Shown: positions 44,111 through 55,990 of the stretch, one piece after another
How positions within the stretch are numbered: position 1 is the first letter of the stretch
How the letters are laid out: the number at the start of each line of letters is the position of its first letter
Source: Leptobrachium leishanense
Lineage: Eukaryota; Chordata; Amphibia; Anura; Megophryidae
Assembly: GCA_009667805.1 (NCBI GenBank)
Contig: CM019066.1
Span: 2,108,001-2,172,000, forward strand
Direction: 5' to 3'
Length of the DNA: 64,000 nucleotides
Position numbers and translations under genes: made by a program
The notes under the pieces: generated by a model
Databases searched by the model: none
Seen by the model: only the letters and a program-made list of their open reading frames with translations
What the model was told of the DNA's origin: nothing

Positions 44111-46560
44111 ACTACTTGGGAAGGAAACACTTGGGAAGGATACCACTTTATTGTTCCCCAGGCATAAAGCAGAATCTTGCCTTTTTTATATTTATTGCGA
44201 CTGTGAAAGCAGCTGGTATGGGATCTTTATATCATGGCGCTGGATTTCTCCCATTTCTATAACACACACATACAGACAGATATTGGGAGCTATAAAAACT
44301 TATCAGGAGATATGTGTGTATTGTATTCTCTTTATATTTCCTTTAATACCTGATATGATGTTGATTAGGGATGAGCTGTTCGGTTCGATCAGTTCGGAGT
44401 TCGACTCGAACATTGGCAGTTCGAAAGTTCGTGAACTTCGAACTTTTTGGCGTATTCGAATCGAGTTCGAAAAATTTGTTTTTTGAAAAAAGTATAAAAA
44501 ATGCTTAAAAAATCTAGAAATAAAGAGACTCTTTACTGCAGAATATTATAAGCAACGGTTTATTAGATATTGAATTAAAAAACTACCCAAGGCAAGAAGG
44601 CACGCATGTGGGCGATGACTAGCAATGGATGGACTGTGTATGTCGTCAAGAAGCGGTTTGTATAATAGCATAAACATGTTACATACACATAACACACATT
44701 ACATACATCTACCAACATATGTCAACTAGGGATGAGCTGTTCGGGTTCGGACGGTTCGGAGTTCGACCCGAACTTTGGCAGTTCGAAAGTTCGCGAATTT
44801 CGAACTTTTTGGGTGTGTTCGGTTTGAGTTCGAAAAAAAAAAAGAAATTTTGAAAAAAGTATAGAAAATGCTTAAAAAAATACTAAAAAGTCTAGAAATA
44901 AAGAGACTCTTTACTGCATAATATTATAAGCAACGGTTTATTAGATATTGAATTAAAAACTAATGTGTACGTGGAAAGTTAATCAACTCTAAATGACCTC
45001 TGTTCACAAACGGGCATAACACAAGGTGTTTTTAGTCTGGTAATCAATTTGATACATTGTACACCATACTGAGGGTGGGGTGGTGTCTGCTTCTGATTGA
45101 GATTTGAGAATTAATTTCCCTAAAACATCCTAATATGCTGCATTTAACCCTTTCGCTGCTGAGGCTTTTCACACCTCTGTGCTGAGGTCATTTTTACCGC
45201 TTTCACTCATCATGTTTAACCGCGTTTTGTAGCCATATTTTGATATATGACCCAGACATATTATATATCGTTCTTTCCGGCAGACTTGGCAGATTCATAA
45301 TATGTCATTATTATATGTATACGCAATGTCATGCCTGTATATTATAACAAAAATGCAATAAAATTAGAATTTTCAATAATTTATTATGTGTAAATTTTTT
45401 TTTCACATTTTAACATGCGATCGTTTGCGATTATATTTTGTATGGGGTGCGCTTGTTAAAAAAATTGGAAATGGGGTCTCGTTACATTTTTTTGGGGGAA
45501 AATTTCGCTTTTTTTAACAAACACACCGCATACAAAAATCGTTAGTGCAGCATTATTGTTCACATTATAATTGAAATGGGAACAATATTGCTGCATTAAC
45601 AAAACAAAAAAAAACTTGTTTATTTTTTTTTTAGATTTTTTTTTAAATATATATATATATATTTTTAAAAACCATTTTTCATGCTCATGTTTGGTATCCT
45701 TGGAAAGGCCATGCTCTGGCCGATCCAACGATATCAAACATTAAACCCTAGCTGCCACGGATTGGGAGATAGGGGGCTCATTGGAACCCCCTATCTCCAC
45801 CATTGGTGGCAGCTAGGGGTTAACTCCAGGACTGGCGTAATCGTGCTGTGCACGATGACGCCAGTCCTCAGGGGAAGTTCCTGGAGGCTTGGCCGACATC
45901 CAAGATGTCGGCCAGCTCCAGGAGAGGATCACGATCCGGCGCTTTTCAGCGCCGATTCGTGATCCGGCTCCCCAGGGGTTAATTACAGCCACCGTTTGGA
46001 AGGGCAGGCTGTGCCCTTCCAAACGGTGCCTGGATTAACCCTCTGCCCCCGGCGATCGGGAGGGAGAGAGGTCCGAAGGACCTCCCCCCCTCCCTTTCAG
46101 GCGCTTCCTCCGCACATGCGGGGGGGGGGTGCCTGAATTAGATGTCATCGCGCCGCCGCGATGACATCTAATTGCTCCGCCGGGGTCCCAGAGTGCTGGG
46201 CTGACATCCAAGATGTCAGCCCGCACTGGGGGGCGCAGCAATCCGCAGGAATCCGGCGGATTGCTGCCTCCTGTGCATGGACGCGCTCAGCGCACTGGTG
46301 TATTTTGGCCTAGGCCGACTAGGCCCAGGCCTAGGGTGGCACTTTCCAGGGGCGGCGGCCCGCACTGGGTGGCCCCACCCCTAAAAGAAAAAAAAAATTT
46401 TTTTTTTTTTTACTTTTGCAAAGTATTTTACCAGGAAGGATACATTGAGATTTCACTAATTTACACTTTCAATTTCACTTTCCAGGGGGCAGCAAAAAAC
46501 CTCACCACTAAATGGGTTACTCACAGAGCACCGAAATGACGCCAACTTTTTGGTGTTCTG

Positions 46561-47562
46561 TAGACATGTGCACAGCACAAAATTTCGTTTTGAACTAATG
46601 GATTAGTCCTAAAATGCAATTTATTTAGTTGCTAAAGAAATTCGTTTTCAGTTCTTTAGTTTGAAAACTAATTTCATTCATCCGAAAACCAGTGGATACA
46701 ATTACTATTGTAGTGGCTCCTCAGAGTGCTGAGATCGCTGCTTGTTACAGTATCTCTCACTCTCAGCACAATGTGGGCCATATTACACAGTTGGTGCTAA
46801 CTTAACCAGAGCTGTTGTAAACTTCCCAGAGTCATTATAGCCTATGGAGGTTTTCAGTTTACAACAGCTCTGGTTAAGTTAGCACCAACATTGTAATACT
46901 GCCCCGTGTCAGGCAAAGCTGTTACAGTAACTGACTGCTGCTCATCACAGTGCTCAGAGTTTCCGTAAAACTAGTAAATAATATTTTTATATATAAGAGG
47001 TTAGAATATTATTTCCTTGCTTTACTGAAACTCTGAGCGCTGTTACAGTCAGTTACTGTAACAGCTGAGCCTGATACATTGTACTGAGAGATAATATAAC
47101 AAGCAGCCGATCTCAGCGCTCACAGCCACTGGATTTAAAGCGCTAAAAAAAAAAAAAAAAAAAAAAGGCTCCTCTCTGTATAATGTTTAGAACATCCTCC
47201 TGCATTAATTAATACCCCTCTCTGTATAGAACATCCTCCTCAATTTATACCTTTCTCTGTATAATGTATATAACCTCCTCCTGCATTAATACCCCTCTCT
47301 GTATAATGTATAGAACATCTTCCTGCATTAATTAATGGCGTGTGGAGGGTGCAGAACTTCAGATGTTGCGCTCTTCATTGCTGGTCTCCTTCACTCAATG
47401 TAATATCACAAAAAGGACTGAAACTAAAATGTAGTGCATTTTATTTTAGTTTCTTTCGTTTTTTGTACTGAGCAGTTTCGTATCTCTTGAGTCATACGAA
47501 AACTAAATTATCCCAAAATTCGGACTAAATAGTTTTAGTACTAAAACGAATGCACATGTCTA
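46561..47562. mobile_element. hAT element H, inside K2
   Basis: TAGACATGTGCA and TGCACATGTCTA are perfect 12-bp inverted ends. GTGTTCTG is duplicated exactly (46553-46560 and 47563-47570). K1 shows the unoccupied site (CTACAGAACACC on its strand). The 1,002-bp body is largely an inverted repeat around 46990, with TTACAGTAACTGACTG on one arm and its complement on the other. MITE D3 sits in the left arm. No coding region. Confidence 0.95.
46775..46906. mobile_element. MITE family D, copy D3, inside H
   Basis: GGGCCATATTACACAG to TTGTAATACTGCCC encloses the GAGCTGTTGTAAAC palindrome. TGT before and after (46772-46774 and 46907-46909) is a possible duplication. The right arm of H lacks it, so it is a later insert. 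Confidence 0.78.
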
Positions 47563-48194
47563 GTGTTCTGTAGTTCCCTGCACTTAGGAGAATAAAATTT
47601 CCCCACCCTGCAGTGAATTCACCATTCACCGCAGGGTCCCCAAAGTGCGTGGAGTCGGCCGCTGAATGCTGCCACCGCAAACCCGTGGCCTGCTGTTTTC
47701 AAAAGAACTACTGAACGAAAATGTCTGGAATTTACATATAAGATCCTATGATTGATAATAAAAAGTTCTGTTACAGAAAAAAGAAAAACTGCTATTAAAA
47801 AAAAGGGGGGGGAATTTTGCCCAAAAAAATCTGAAAAATTACTAAAAGGTACTAAAAAAAAAATCAATAAGTAAAGACTTTTTACTGCAGATTAAAATAA
47901 TAAATGATTTATTAGATATTGCATAAAAACGGGAATATTTTTAACATTGAAACCTATGGGGTTCGCCTGAATAAACCTGCTGATTGAAACCACCGAACAT
48001 CAGGGCATTTCACTGCCATTTCTCTGAGTCTCAGTACCACATGACTGGCTGAACCACGTGAAACGCACTTGCGCAGCTGCCCGCCCTTTCGTTAACACAG
48101 ACTCTATTCTGGACTGAACACCCACCGGGAAGGGAATCAAAGCTACAGTGCACCCTCTGGCAGTCGCACCCCACTGCTGACAAGATGGCTCCAC

Positions 48195-48590
48195 AGCATA
48201 ATTGCTGTGTGCTCATATACACTCGGTTTGCTGGGAGTTTTATTGCAGTGAATTCTGATGCACTCATACACACCGCACATTGCATTGCTGGGAGTTTTAT
48301 TGCTATGGATTCTGTGATACACACTGCATATTACTGTGAGTTTTATTGCTAAGCAGTTCTGTGATATGCTCATACACACTGCACATTACTGTGAGTTTTA
48401 TTGCTGTGCAGTTCTGTGATATGCTCATACACACTGCACATTACTGTGCGTTTTATTGCTGTGCAGCTCTGATATGCTCATACACAGTGCCCATTTCTGT
48501 GGGTTTTATTGCTGTGCAGCTCTGTGATACGCTCATATGCAGTGCACGTTTCTGTGGATTTTATTGATCAACCAATTAGAGCGGCTGTGA
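48195..48590. repeat. Internal tandem repeat of K2, unit about 55 bp
   Basis: Units contain TGAGTTTTATTGCTGTGCAG and ATATGCTCATACACACTGC, the reverse complement of the K1 array. It has about six to seven units. Confidence 0.82.
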
Positions 48591-49011
48591 TCCAGTATAC
48601 TTGACATGCGTGGCTGTTCTTTGTAAAAATGCTTGAATTTAAACATTTCATAATTTTCTTTATCTCAATAGATACATTTGAAATGGTATACAAAATATAC
48701 AAGTAGGCACTTGGTATCCACTTTTAATATAAAGAGAGGAAAAGGCGGAGCTCTAAGAGGAAAAGGTGGAGCTTAAAGAGGAAGGGTGGGGATTAACCAG
48801 GAAGAGGTGTGCCCTTGACAGGAAGGGGTGCGTCAAATTTAAAGTAGGGGGTGCACGAGTTTAGTCAGGCCTAGGGCAGCACAAAACCTAAATACACCAC
48901 TGGCTCAGCGCGTCCATAGCACAGGAGAACCACTTGGCTGGACGCGCTGGGCGCGTCCATAGCAGCCAAGTGGTTAACTGGTGTTTGAAAAAAATTCAAA
49001 ATAACATCTAA

Positions 49012-49388
49012 GGCTAGGCTCAGATGAGCGCATTTTGTACGGACTGTGCGTATTTTTTGACTGATGTAGCAGGGAAAATAAATTAAAATGAAAAAACATT
49101 CTGTCCATCAAAAATGCTGGACGTATAAATGCAGTCCATCTGACCTCGTTCCATCACTCACATACAAAGCTACATGGACGTTGCGGACGTGGCGCACTCC
49201 GCACGTCCGTTCTAGCAGTATTACGTTCTTGCCTAACCTGCGTCCGTTTGCCGCGTCCGTCATGCATCCACACTTCCGTGCGGACGTACTTCGTGTGTGG
49301 GGCTCCATTGGTCAGAATGCTATGCTGCCACGGACGTACAACTGTGCGGCAACACGGACGTGATAACTGCGCTCGTCTGACCCCAGCC
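49012..49388. mobile_element. MITE family B, copy B11
   Basis: GGCTAGGCTCAGATGAGCGC to CGTCTGACCCCAGCC. TAA before, TTA after. Shorter than its subgroup (B3, B7, B10) through an internal deletion on the left. Confidence 0.87.
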
Positions 49389-49427
49389 TTAAGCAATGTT
49401 ATTTTTCACCTCGGGATTAAACATTCA

Positions 49428-49584
49428 CAGGGTTATTCAGAGAGCGGTGAAAAGCAGGAGAATAACTGGAGAAGTGAAAATTCTAGGTCAAAATAGCCAA
49501 ACCAGAAAAATTCTCCCATTTAACTCACTTTCCAAATTGGCTGCCAGTTCTCCTGCCAGTTCTCCTGGCTTTCACCTCTCTCTC
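49428..49584. mobile_element. MITE family A, copy A7
   Basis: CAGGGTTATTCAGAGAGCGG starts it. The right half is shortened (CCAGTTCTCCTGGCTTTCAC) and abuts A8. Confidence 0.75.
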
Positions 49585-50193
49585 GGGGATATTCAGAGAA
49601 AGGTGAAAACCAGGAGAATGGCAGGAAAAGAGAACAATCTGGACCAAATAGCTGATTTGGAAAGTGAAATAAGGCTAGGGTCAGACTAACGCATTTTTCA
49701 CAGCGACCGTCAAAAAGTGCGTCCGAACTCATTGCCTTATTTTTTCACAGAATGCGCGAAAACGGTCATACGATGCGCATTTTTGTGCATGATTTTTTAC
49801 GGATCCAAACCAGGAGACTTTGGGTGTCTGGACGTTATGTTGGCCGGACATGAGCAGGGTCTGACGTCTCCAAATCACGCACACACGCCGCTAGTGGACG
49901 CAGCGCACTCTGTACGTCCGTACTAGCGGTTCTGCGTTCTCGAAAAAATGCGTTCATTTTCCACTTGCGTTGCGCAGCCGGACTTTCGTGCGACCGTACT
50001 TTGTATATTGGCTGTCATTGCCCGTCATTTGCTGCTAGTGCGGCCGTGATTAAGTGCGCCTAAACGCATGTTAAAAATTCGCTAGTCTGACCCTAGCCTA
50101 AATGGGAGAATTTTTCTGGTTTGGCTATTTTGACCTAGAATTTTCCATTCTTCAGTCATTCTCCTGCTCTACACCGCTCTCTGAATAACCCTG
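49585..50193. mobile_element. MITE family A, copy A8, split by B12
   Basis: 49585-49672 and 50099-50193 form one A element when B12 is removed. AAAGTGAAAT then AATGGGAGAA corresponds to the continuous AAAGTGAGATGAATGGGAGA of other copies read in reverse. Confidence 0.8.
49673..50098. mobile_element. MITE family B, copy B12, in A8 with TAA duplication
   Basis: GGCTAGGGTCAGACTAACGC to TAGTCTGACCCTAGCC, TAA at 49670-49672 and 50099-50101. Confidence 0.93.
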
Positions 50194-50194
50194 A

Positions 50195-50355
50195 CAGTGT
50201 TATTCAGAGAAAGGTGAAACTCAGGAGAATGACTGAAGAGAAAATTCTAGGTCAAAATAGCCAAACCAGAAAAATTCGCCCATTTTTCTCACTTTCCAAA
50301 TCGGCTATTTGGTCTAGAATTTTCCGTTCTCCAATCATTCTCCTGCTTTTCACAG
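50195..50355. mobile_element. MITE family A, copy A9
   Basis: CAGTGTTATTCAGAGAAAGG to TTCTCCTGCTTTTCACAG. The right terminus is lost. It contains CTATTTGGTCTAGAATTT, which is the empty site for the L2 tail in A1. Confidence 0.8.
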
Positions 50356-50596
50356 CCAAAAAATCAGTAAACTTTTTCTGCGTGTCCGAAAATGTCTCCT
50401 CTTTTCATACAGACTGCCGCCCCAAGCAGTTGTTTATGGATAGATTAAAGGAAAAGCATTTACCGTCATTTGAAATGTCATTTTTTGCTTTTTACATATT
50501 TCTATAGATCCTAGAAATCCGCCACTTCACGGGCATGTTATGGGGACCTCCTAGGCACGATATTTGAAGGAATTTTTCTTTTTTATTTTTAACCCT

Positions 50597-50750
50597 CCTA
50601 GATTGTGAGTTCCTACGGGAATAGGGCCCTCATCTCCTCCTGTACTGTTTGTCAAATGTTGTTCAATGTATTGTAACCCTGTCTGTACTGTGCTTATTGT
50701 ACAGCGCTGCGGAATATGCTGGCGCTTTATAAATAAATAATAATAATAAT
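50597..50750 (+). mobile_element. L2 3' tail inserted in M2
   Basis: CCTAGATTGTGAGTTCCTAC to GGCGCTTTATAAATAAATAA and (TAA)n, with AACCCT duplicated (50591-50596 and 50751-50756). M1 at 52490 has the undivided site (TTTTAACCCTTATTTTATGG). Confidence 0.93.
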
Positions 50751-50904
50751 AACCCTTATTTCATGGAAAACTCACTGTCCCTTTAAAAACTTTTTTTTTT
50801 AAACTTTTTGTCCTTGTTTCCTGTCCCACAGGGCACTACCCAGACCCCCATACACTTTTTATGGCAAATATCTTGCATATATGCCCTCTTGGAGGGCACT
50901 CTTA

Positions 50905-51343
50905 GGCTAGGGTCAGACGAAAGCATTTTTAACGTGCGTTTAGACGCACGAAATCACGGCCGTGCTAGCAGCAAATGACGTCCAATGCCGGGGAACACAC
51001 GAAGTACGGCCGCACGAAAGTTCGTCCGCGCAACGCAAGTGGCAAGCGAACGCATTTTTTCTAGAACGTCAAACCGCTAGTACTGACGTACAGAGTGCGC
51101 TGCGTCCGCTAGAGGCGTGTGTGCGTGATTAGGAGAGGTCAGACGCTGCTAATGTCCGGCCAACATAACGTCCAGACACAAAAAGTGTTTTATTGATGAT
51201 CCGTACAAAATCATGGACGAAAAGGCGCATCGTATGACCGCTATCGCGTATTCCGTGAAAAAATGCGTCCATTATTATTATTATTATTATTTAACGCACT
51301 TTTTCACAGACAACGCAAAAAATGCGTTAGTCTGACCCTAGCC
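50905..51343. mobile_element. MITE family B, copy B13, in M2
   Basis: GGCTAGGGTCAGACGAAAGC to AGTCTGACCCTAGCC. TTA before and TAA after. M1 has the corresponding unoccupied site GGGCACTCTAAAAATCC at 52632. An (ATT)n run is inserted at 51272-51290. Confidence 0.92.
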
Positions 51344-52769
51344 TAAAAACCAAATTTTCAGCCCCATTGACTTGTATGGGGTTCGGGTTCGGATCCGAAC
51401 ATTTGGAAAGTTCGGGTTCGGCTTCGAACCGAACTCGGGGAGTGTTCGGCTCATCCCTAATGTCAACACATGCTGCAGCGTAATGTATTATCTGTTTGTC
51501 AGACAAATGTGACTGTCATAAAATTATTCTGGCTTTATTTAAAATATTTGCACACGTGTACATTTTTCTGAAACTTTCACACCTCAAAATTACATGTGCT
51601 TAGAGTGCATGAGGCTTGCATAGGATTTTTTGCGCCACCTGTGTGTTTCATCTTTAAAATGCTGCAATGGGTGATGTGGATTTTCTATCTTACAAGGAAA
51701 GCATGCTTTACAGTCTGCCTAATGTCTAGGTGCAAAGATTCTCACCTCTAAATGACATGTGCTTACAGCAGGGCTCTCCAACGGCGTAAACAACAGGTGT
51801 TAATTAGTGTTTGGAAATAACATGTGCTTCTTATTAGTCTGGTCTCATGAATTTGATACATTGCCTGCAGACTGAGTGTGACTCCTGCACATGTATGAAC
51901 ACTGTGCTTCTGAATTCTAAGAAGTGTTCATTTCTACTACATATTCCTCTGATATGCTGTTTAACCCCTTAAGGACCAGGGCTCTGTAAAGCCAATCATT
52001 AATGATGTAGATGTTACGTCATTTGTCGTCAAGGGCTTAATAAAATCTTTATCACACTCCTTAGATTTAAACGTAATATTCCAGTATTTGTATGTCATGT
52101 ACCTCTCCCGAAGGGCCTATGTGAGCATACAATTATTATTGTGTTAGATCTATAGTTTTGGTGCAAGCGTGGTGGAAGGGCTTGCTGCTTTTGCATTAGT
52201 AACACAACACAACGTGAAAATGTCTATCATAAAGCGTACAAGCTGAGTCCCTAGAGTCTCTGACTATCCATTGTCATATATACCTTGCTTTATACATATA
52301 ATACATTCCCTCATCTAACAGGATAGTAGCCAGTCCCTGTGCATTTTAACCCCTTAAGGGTGGCTAGTTGTCGTGTGTGGGTCTCTGATGGCAATGTTTC
52401 TATACATCCTACAAATCCGCCACTTCACGGGCAGGTTATGAGGACCTCCTAGGCACGATATTTGAAGGAATTTTTCGTTTTTATTTTTAACCCTTATTTT
52501 ATGGAAAACTCACTGTTCCTTTAAAAACATCTTTTTTTAAACTTTTTGTCCTTGTTTCCTGTCCCCCAGGGCACTACCTGGAGCCCCATACACATTTTAT
52601 GGCAAATATCTAGCATATATGCCAACTTGGAGGGCACTCTAAAAATCCAACTTTTGAGTCCCATTGACTTGCATTGAGTTCGATTCGTGTTCGAACTCGA
52701 ACTTTTGAAATTGTTTGAGTTCGAATGGGAACCGAACACTAGGGTGTCCGGCTCATCCCTAATGTTGAT

Positions 52770-53660
52770 TATAAGGCCAATAAATATATTCTGAGTCCTG
52801 TCTGCTATGTACCTTTTTAGGGTTTTATAATGGTGAATTATTTAAGTTGATCGCCTGCTTATTGTTTGTAGAACAGCACTGCTTGTTGGTGAATAGCAGA
52901 TATAATGCGTCCTGGGTGGGTAACCTGCCAGGTCCTTGCTGTAGATATTACATGATTGATGCAAAAGGCAGCAGGAAGAAGCCATTATAAAGCCTTTTGA
53001 TGCCCTCAGTCCAATAGACTGGCTGGCGTCACTAGGTGTGTGTGAGAGGGAGCATTTTAAAGAGGTTGTATTTCAAAATATAATTACATTCCTGGAGTGT
53101 TTCCAAAGGGATTGAATACAGCACCTCTGTTTACTTACAATGGCATGTTATCGGTTTGCCTGGTCTTTTGCCTCGACACGCTTTGTGTTGTATTCTACAG
53201 TAAATGTTCTGAGACCCAATGTTCAGACAAGTCGTTGAGACCGTTGCTTGTTGCTGTTTGTGTCAATAAGATCCATGATGCCAGCTTGTGGTGAGATTTG
53301 TCATTGCCTCCACACTACCGTCCGGTCGGTATCAGATCAAGGTTCTATGATCCTGTGCTATAGATATGTCTAAATAAAGCCACAAGGTCATTTGCCTAAT
53401 ATTAATGCTCCATCACGTTGACCTGTAAATCTGTCCAGCTTTCGTCTTTGAATTCTCTGGTATTTTCGCTCTAGCTGGCATGTGACCGTACACAGCCTTG
53501 ACCTTACTTTTTACTTCAATTTTGACTTATCCTTAATACTGTTTTACTGCTTTTTGTTCCATCTCTGCGTGGGGCATGTAAATGTTACACATGACCATCA
53601 GTGGAGCCACTTTTTATTTGTTCTCCGCATGCAGGAATCCTCTGTCACAAGACGTATTTA
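52770..53660. other. Unassigned intronic sequence right of M1
   Basis: Apparently low-copy. No exon or repeat recognised. A 65-residue forward frame at 53097-53294 has no family resemblance. Confidence 0.35.
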
Positions 53661-54060
53661 TAATGTTTCCAGGAAGAGATACTTTGAGATTTCTCTCGAC
53701 ACGTATTTCCTGGGATATATAAATTGTGAGGTATGCATGTACATATTGTTGGGTGTCTTGCCCAAGGATACTTGCTGGTGGCATTTACTGACCAGTCCAG
53801 GATCCAAAACTGCTTTCCTCAGTTGTATAGCAAAGATGTGCTATTGAGGTTGAACCTGCTTCTCCATGGGTGTTGAGCAGAGACGCACTGTTGAGGTGTT
53901 CAGGATTGGAAACCGCTTCTCCATGTTTGTAAAGCAGAGATGATACCACCTTGCAATTTAGTCTAATATTGTGAGGTAGGTGAGAACGTGTTGTTAGGTG
54001 TCTTGCCCTAGGACGCTACTTGCTGGAGAGTGACATTGCCACTAACCTACCCATCCGATG
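53661..54060 (-). mobile_element. Two decayed SINE copies
   Basis: TTTCCAGGAAGAGATACTTT, GGGTGTCTTGCCCAAGGATA and later TTAGGTGTCTTGCCCTAGGA match the body of the SINE at 10590-10796. A tRNA-like head (GGTTGAACCTGC, TTGAGCAGAGACGCAC) is blurred. There is one copy at about 53661-53945 and a partial one at about 53970-54060. Confidence 0.6.
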
Positions 54061-55490
54061 CAAGATGTTGCTCAGTCGCAGTGGACAAGTATTAAACTTT
54101 AGATTCCTATCCTTACTCTGCCATATCTTATATCCTGTAGACTCCTGTCGCTGAATACTGCACTGCCGCACGGTTACATGACAGCACCTGGTATATGTAT
54201 CATGATAGTTTGGCCCTGCTAAACTGTCCTCAAATAGTTTTTTTGAATATTCCCCTATAAGTACTCATTGGCCCATCTTCAGGATGCTTGGATCTTGCGT
54301 CACCCGTTCTTGTTGTTATTGTCCTGTTGATCATAAGTGCTTTTTGTGTGTTTACACATTGTCACAAATTTTGAACTTCCCTATGTTTTGGGCACACGGA
54401 CGTTTGCTTGTACAATGTGCTAAGATTGTCCTGTTAATTGTTCTGCTTTCTTTTCGGCTGCTTTATTGATCTTTCCTCTCTTTCTGTTGTTTATGCATGG
54501 GATGTCTTTTCAAAGTTGCATTAAACTTATAATATACCAGTGTCCCCATTTCCGCCTTTCTTTTTTTCTGAGCCCCTCTCTCCATGTAGACATCGATCCA
54601 TTCGTTGTGTGGTTTGCTTTGCACAGGATCCAAAAGTGGTGCTAGCTACGTAACCAGAAACCCCATTGTAATACTATAGGAAATATAGAAATAAAACTAT
54701 AAAAATTTATATTCACCATTCGCCTCCTTGGTCATTCCTAGCAGAATCGCCTTTCTCTGGTTAGTGTCCCCGGAAGATCACTGAGGCCAAATGGTCCCCC
54801 TCTTCAGATCTTGGGAAATTAGTGTTATCACATTGTTGCAAACACAATGGAATCCTATGGACGGCAGAATGGAAACTTCTACTAGTGACATCTACAGCAA
54901 TTGGTATTGATGCTTAGGAAAGAAATGTCTGTGTTTGACTTTGATTGCCAGCATTAATATCCTGCACTAATGCCACTTACATCAGGTTACTTTTAGACTT
55001 TAAATAGGATATATCGGACCTCTCCTGTTCACTGTAGATCAGATTTTTAATTTTCCAGGTCTTCAAACATATCACACTATCCAGACCTTTGTGTCTCCTG
55101 ATGTCACCTTGGCATAATTCTTTCCTCCCAACTGTCCCACTTTAGACGGCACAGTTGCTAATTTTGGGATAGCAATCTGGCTCACTTTCCCAACGAGGTA
55201 GTTGGACATATACCCCCTTGATGCCCAACGTCCGCTAGACTGGTGGGGTACTTTGTAAACCTGTATCTCCATGCTATACACCCAACAAAGTCAAGAGGTG
55301 ATATAAGTCACGACCATGTAATGTGTAAAAATAAAAAAGCAGGAAAAAATGAATTTTGTCTATATGTAGAGGGTGAGTGAGGCTTTATGACGCACCTTGC
55401 CACGTACCTCCTAGATATGTCTAATCTGCAGACAAGCTATTCTATACTGCCGGTCCTTTCAGTGGCCGGAAACTCTATCCATTTCCAAAT
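54061..55490. other. Unassigned intronic sequence
   Basis: No exon or repeat recognised. Open frames are short and show no family resemblance. Confidence 0.3.
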
Positions 55491-55556
55491 ACGAACAGTA
55501 CCAGAGGTATACACAAACTGTAATGAATAATAAACACCAGGGGTTAAAACCAAGAT

Positions 55557-55680
55557 GCTCGCAAGCCAGATACCAGGGGTTGTTATACCAGAGAGGCTTG
55601 TCAGGCAAGTGCCAGGTGTCGTTATGCCAGAGAGGATTGTCAGCCAAGTGCCGGCGGTTGTTATGCCAGAGAGGATAGTA
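55557..55680. repeat. Tandem repeat, unit about 40 bp, three copies
   Basis: Each unit has GTTRTWCCAGAGAGG followed by TGTCAGGCAAGTGCC or a close variant. The surrounding 55490-55990 looks like an old repeat of unknown class. The 62-residue reverse frame here is repetitive. Confidence 0.65.
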
Positions 55681-55990
55681 AGATAGGAGTGAAGGGGTTA
55701 ACAGCCAGGAGAATCGTCAGACAAGCCAAATCGATACACAGGTGATCCGAAGGGTATGTAAGCATAGAATGCACTGAGAGGAGTGAAAACCACTTCAGGG
55801 CAAGCAACCAGGGCTCAGGTGTTTGAATTTAAACTCCGTGAGCACTGTGTCATCAACCCACGCCCTGCCTGTGACCTCGACCAGTGACCACGTCCCACAG
55901 CTACATCACTTGGCGGCTGGCCAGCGAGCAGCAAGGATGGTGTTGCCGGTCACCTGGACATGGGCACAGGAGTGCGGAAAGTGACACACA

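Larger units (their letters stand above)
46293..48902 (-). mobile_element. hAT element K2 (inverted relative to K1)
   Basis: CACTGGTGTATT at the left and AATACACCACTG at the right, with GCTCAGCG duplicated exactly (46285-46292 and 48903-48910). Its interior matches K1 in reverse. It lacks the CR1 and B6 inserts of K1 but has H. K1 and K2 serve as each other's empty-site controls. Confidence 0.94.
45148..48973. mobile_element. TTAA-flanked element N2, host of hAT K2
   Basis: TTAA|CCCTTTCGCTGCTGAGGC on the left and AGCAGCCAAGTGG|TTAA on the right are imperfect inverted ends, with TTAA at 45144-45147 and 48974-48977. The interior has hairpins (GGCCGACATCC...GGATGTCGGCC near 45890-45914, GATGACATC near 46140-46172). 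Same family type as N1. Confidence 0.7.
44727..51459. mobile_element. hAT element M2, same family as M1, inserted into it
   Basis: TAGGGATGAGCTGTTCGGG to CGGCTCATCCCTA, with ATGTCAAC duplicated exactly (44719-44726 and 51460-51467). It is the second member of the M family, in the same orientation as M1. It holds N2 (with K2 inside), B11, the A7-A9 cluster, an L2 tail and B13. Confidence 0.93.
44366..52761. mobile_element. hAT element M1, outermost of a nested stack
   Basis: TAGGGATGAGC at 44366 and GCTCATCCCTA ending at 52761 are perfect 11-bp inverted ends. The next bases run TGTTCGG on the left and CCGAACA-like on the right. ATGTTGAT is duplicated exactly (44358-44365 and 52762-52769). Without its inserts the element is about 1.65 kb. 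It shares its left 240 bp and right 350 bp with M2. It has no transposase. The TTCGAA-rich termini are typical of this family. Confidence 0.92.

Noticed and set aside
43166..44130. Reverse open frames of 211-295 residues, Ser/Pro/His-rich
   Set aside because: Produced by the 31-bp minisatellite, which lacks stop codons in several frames.
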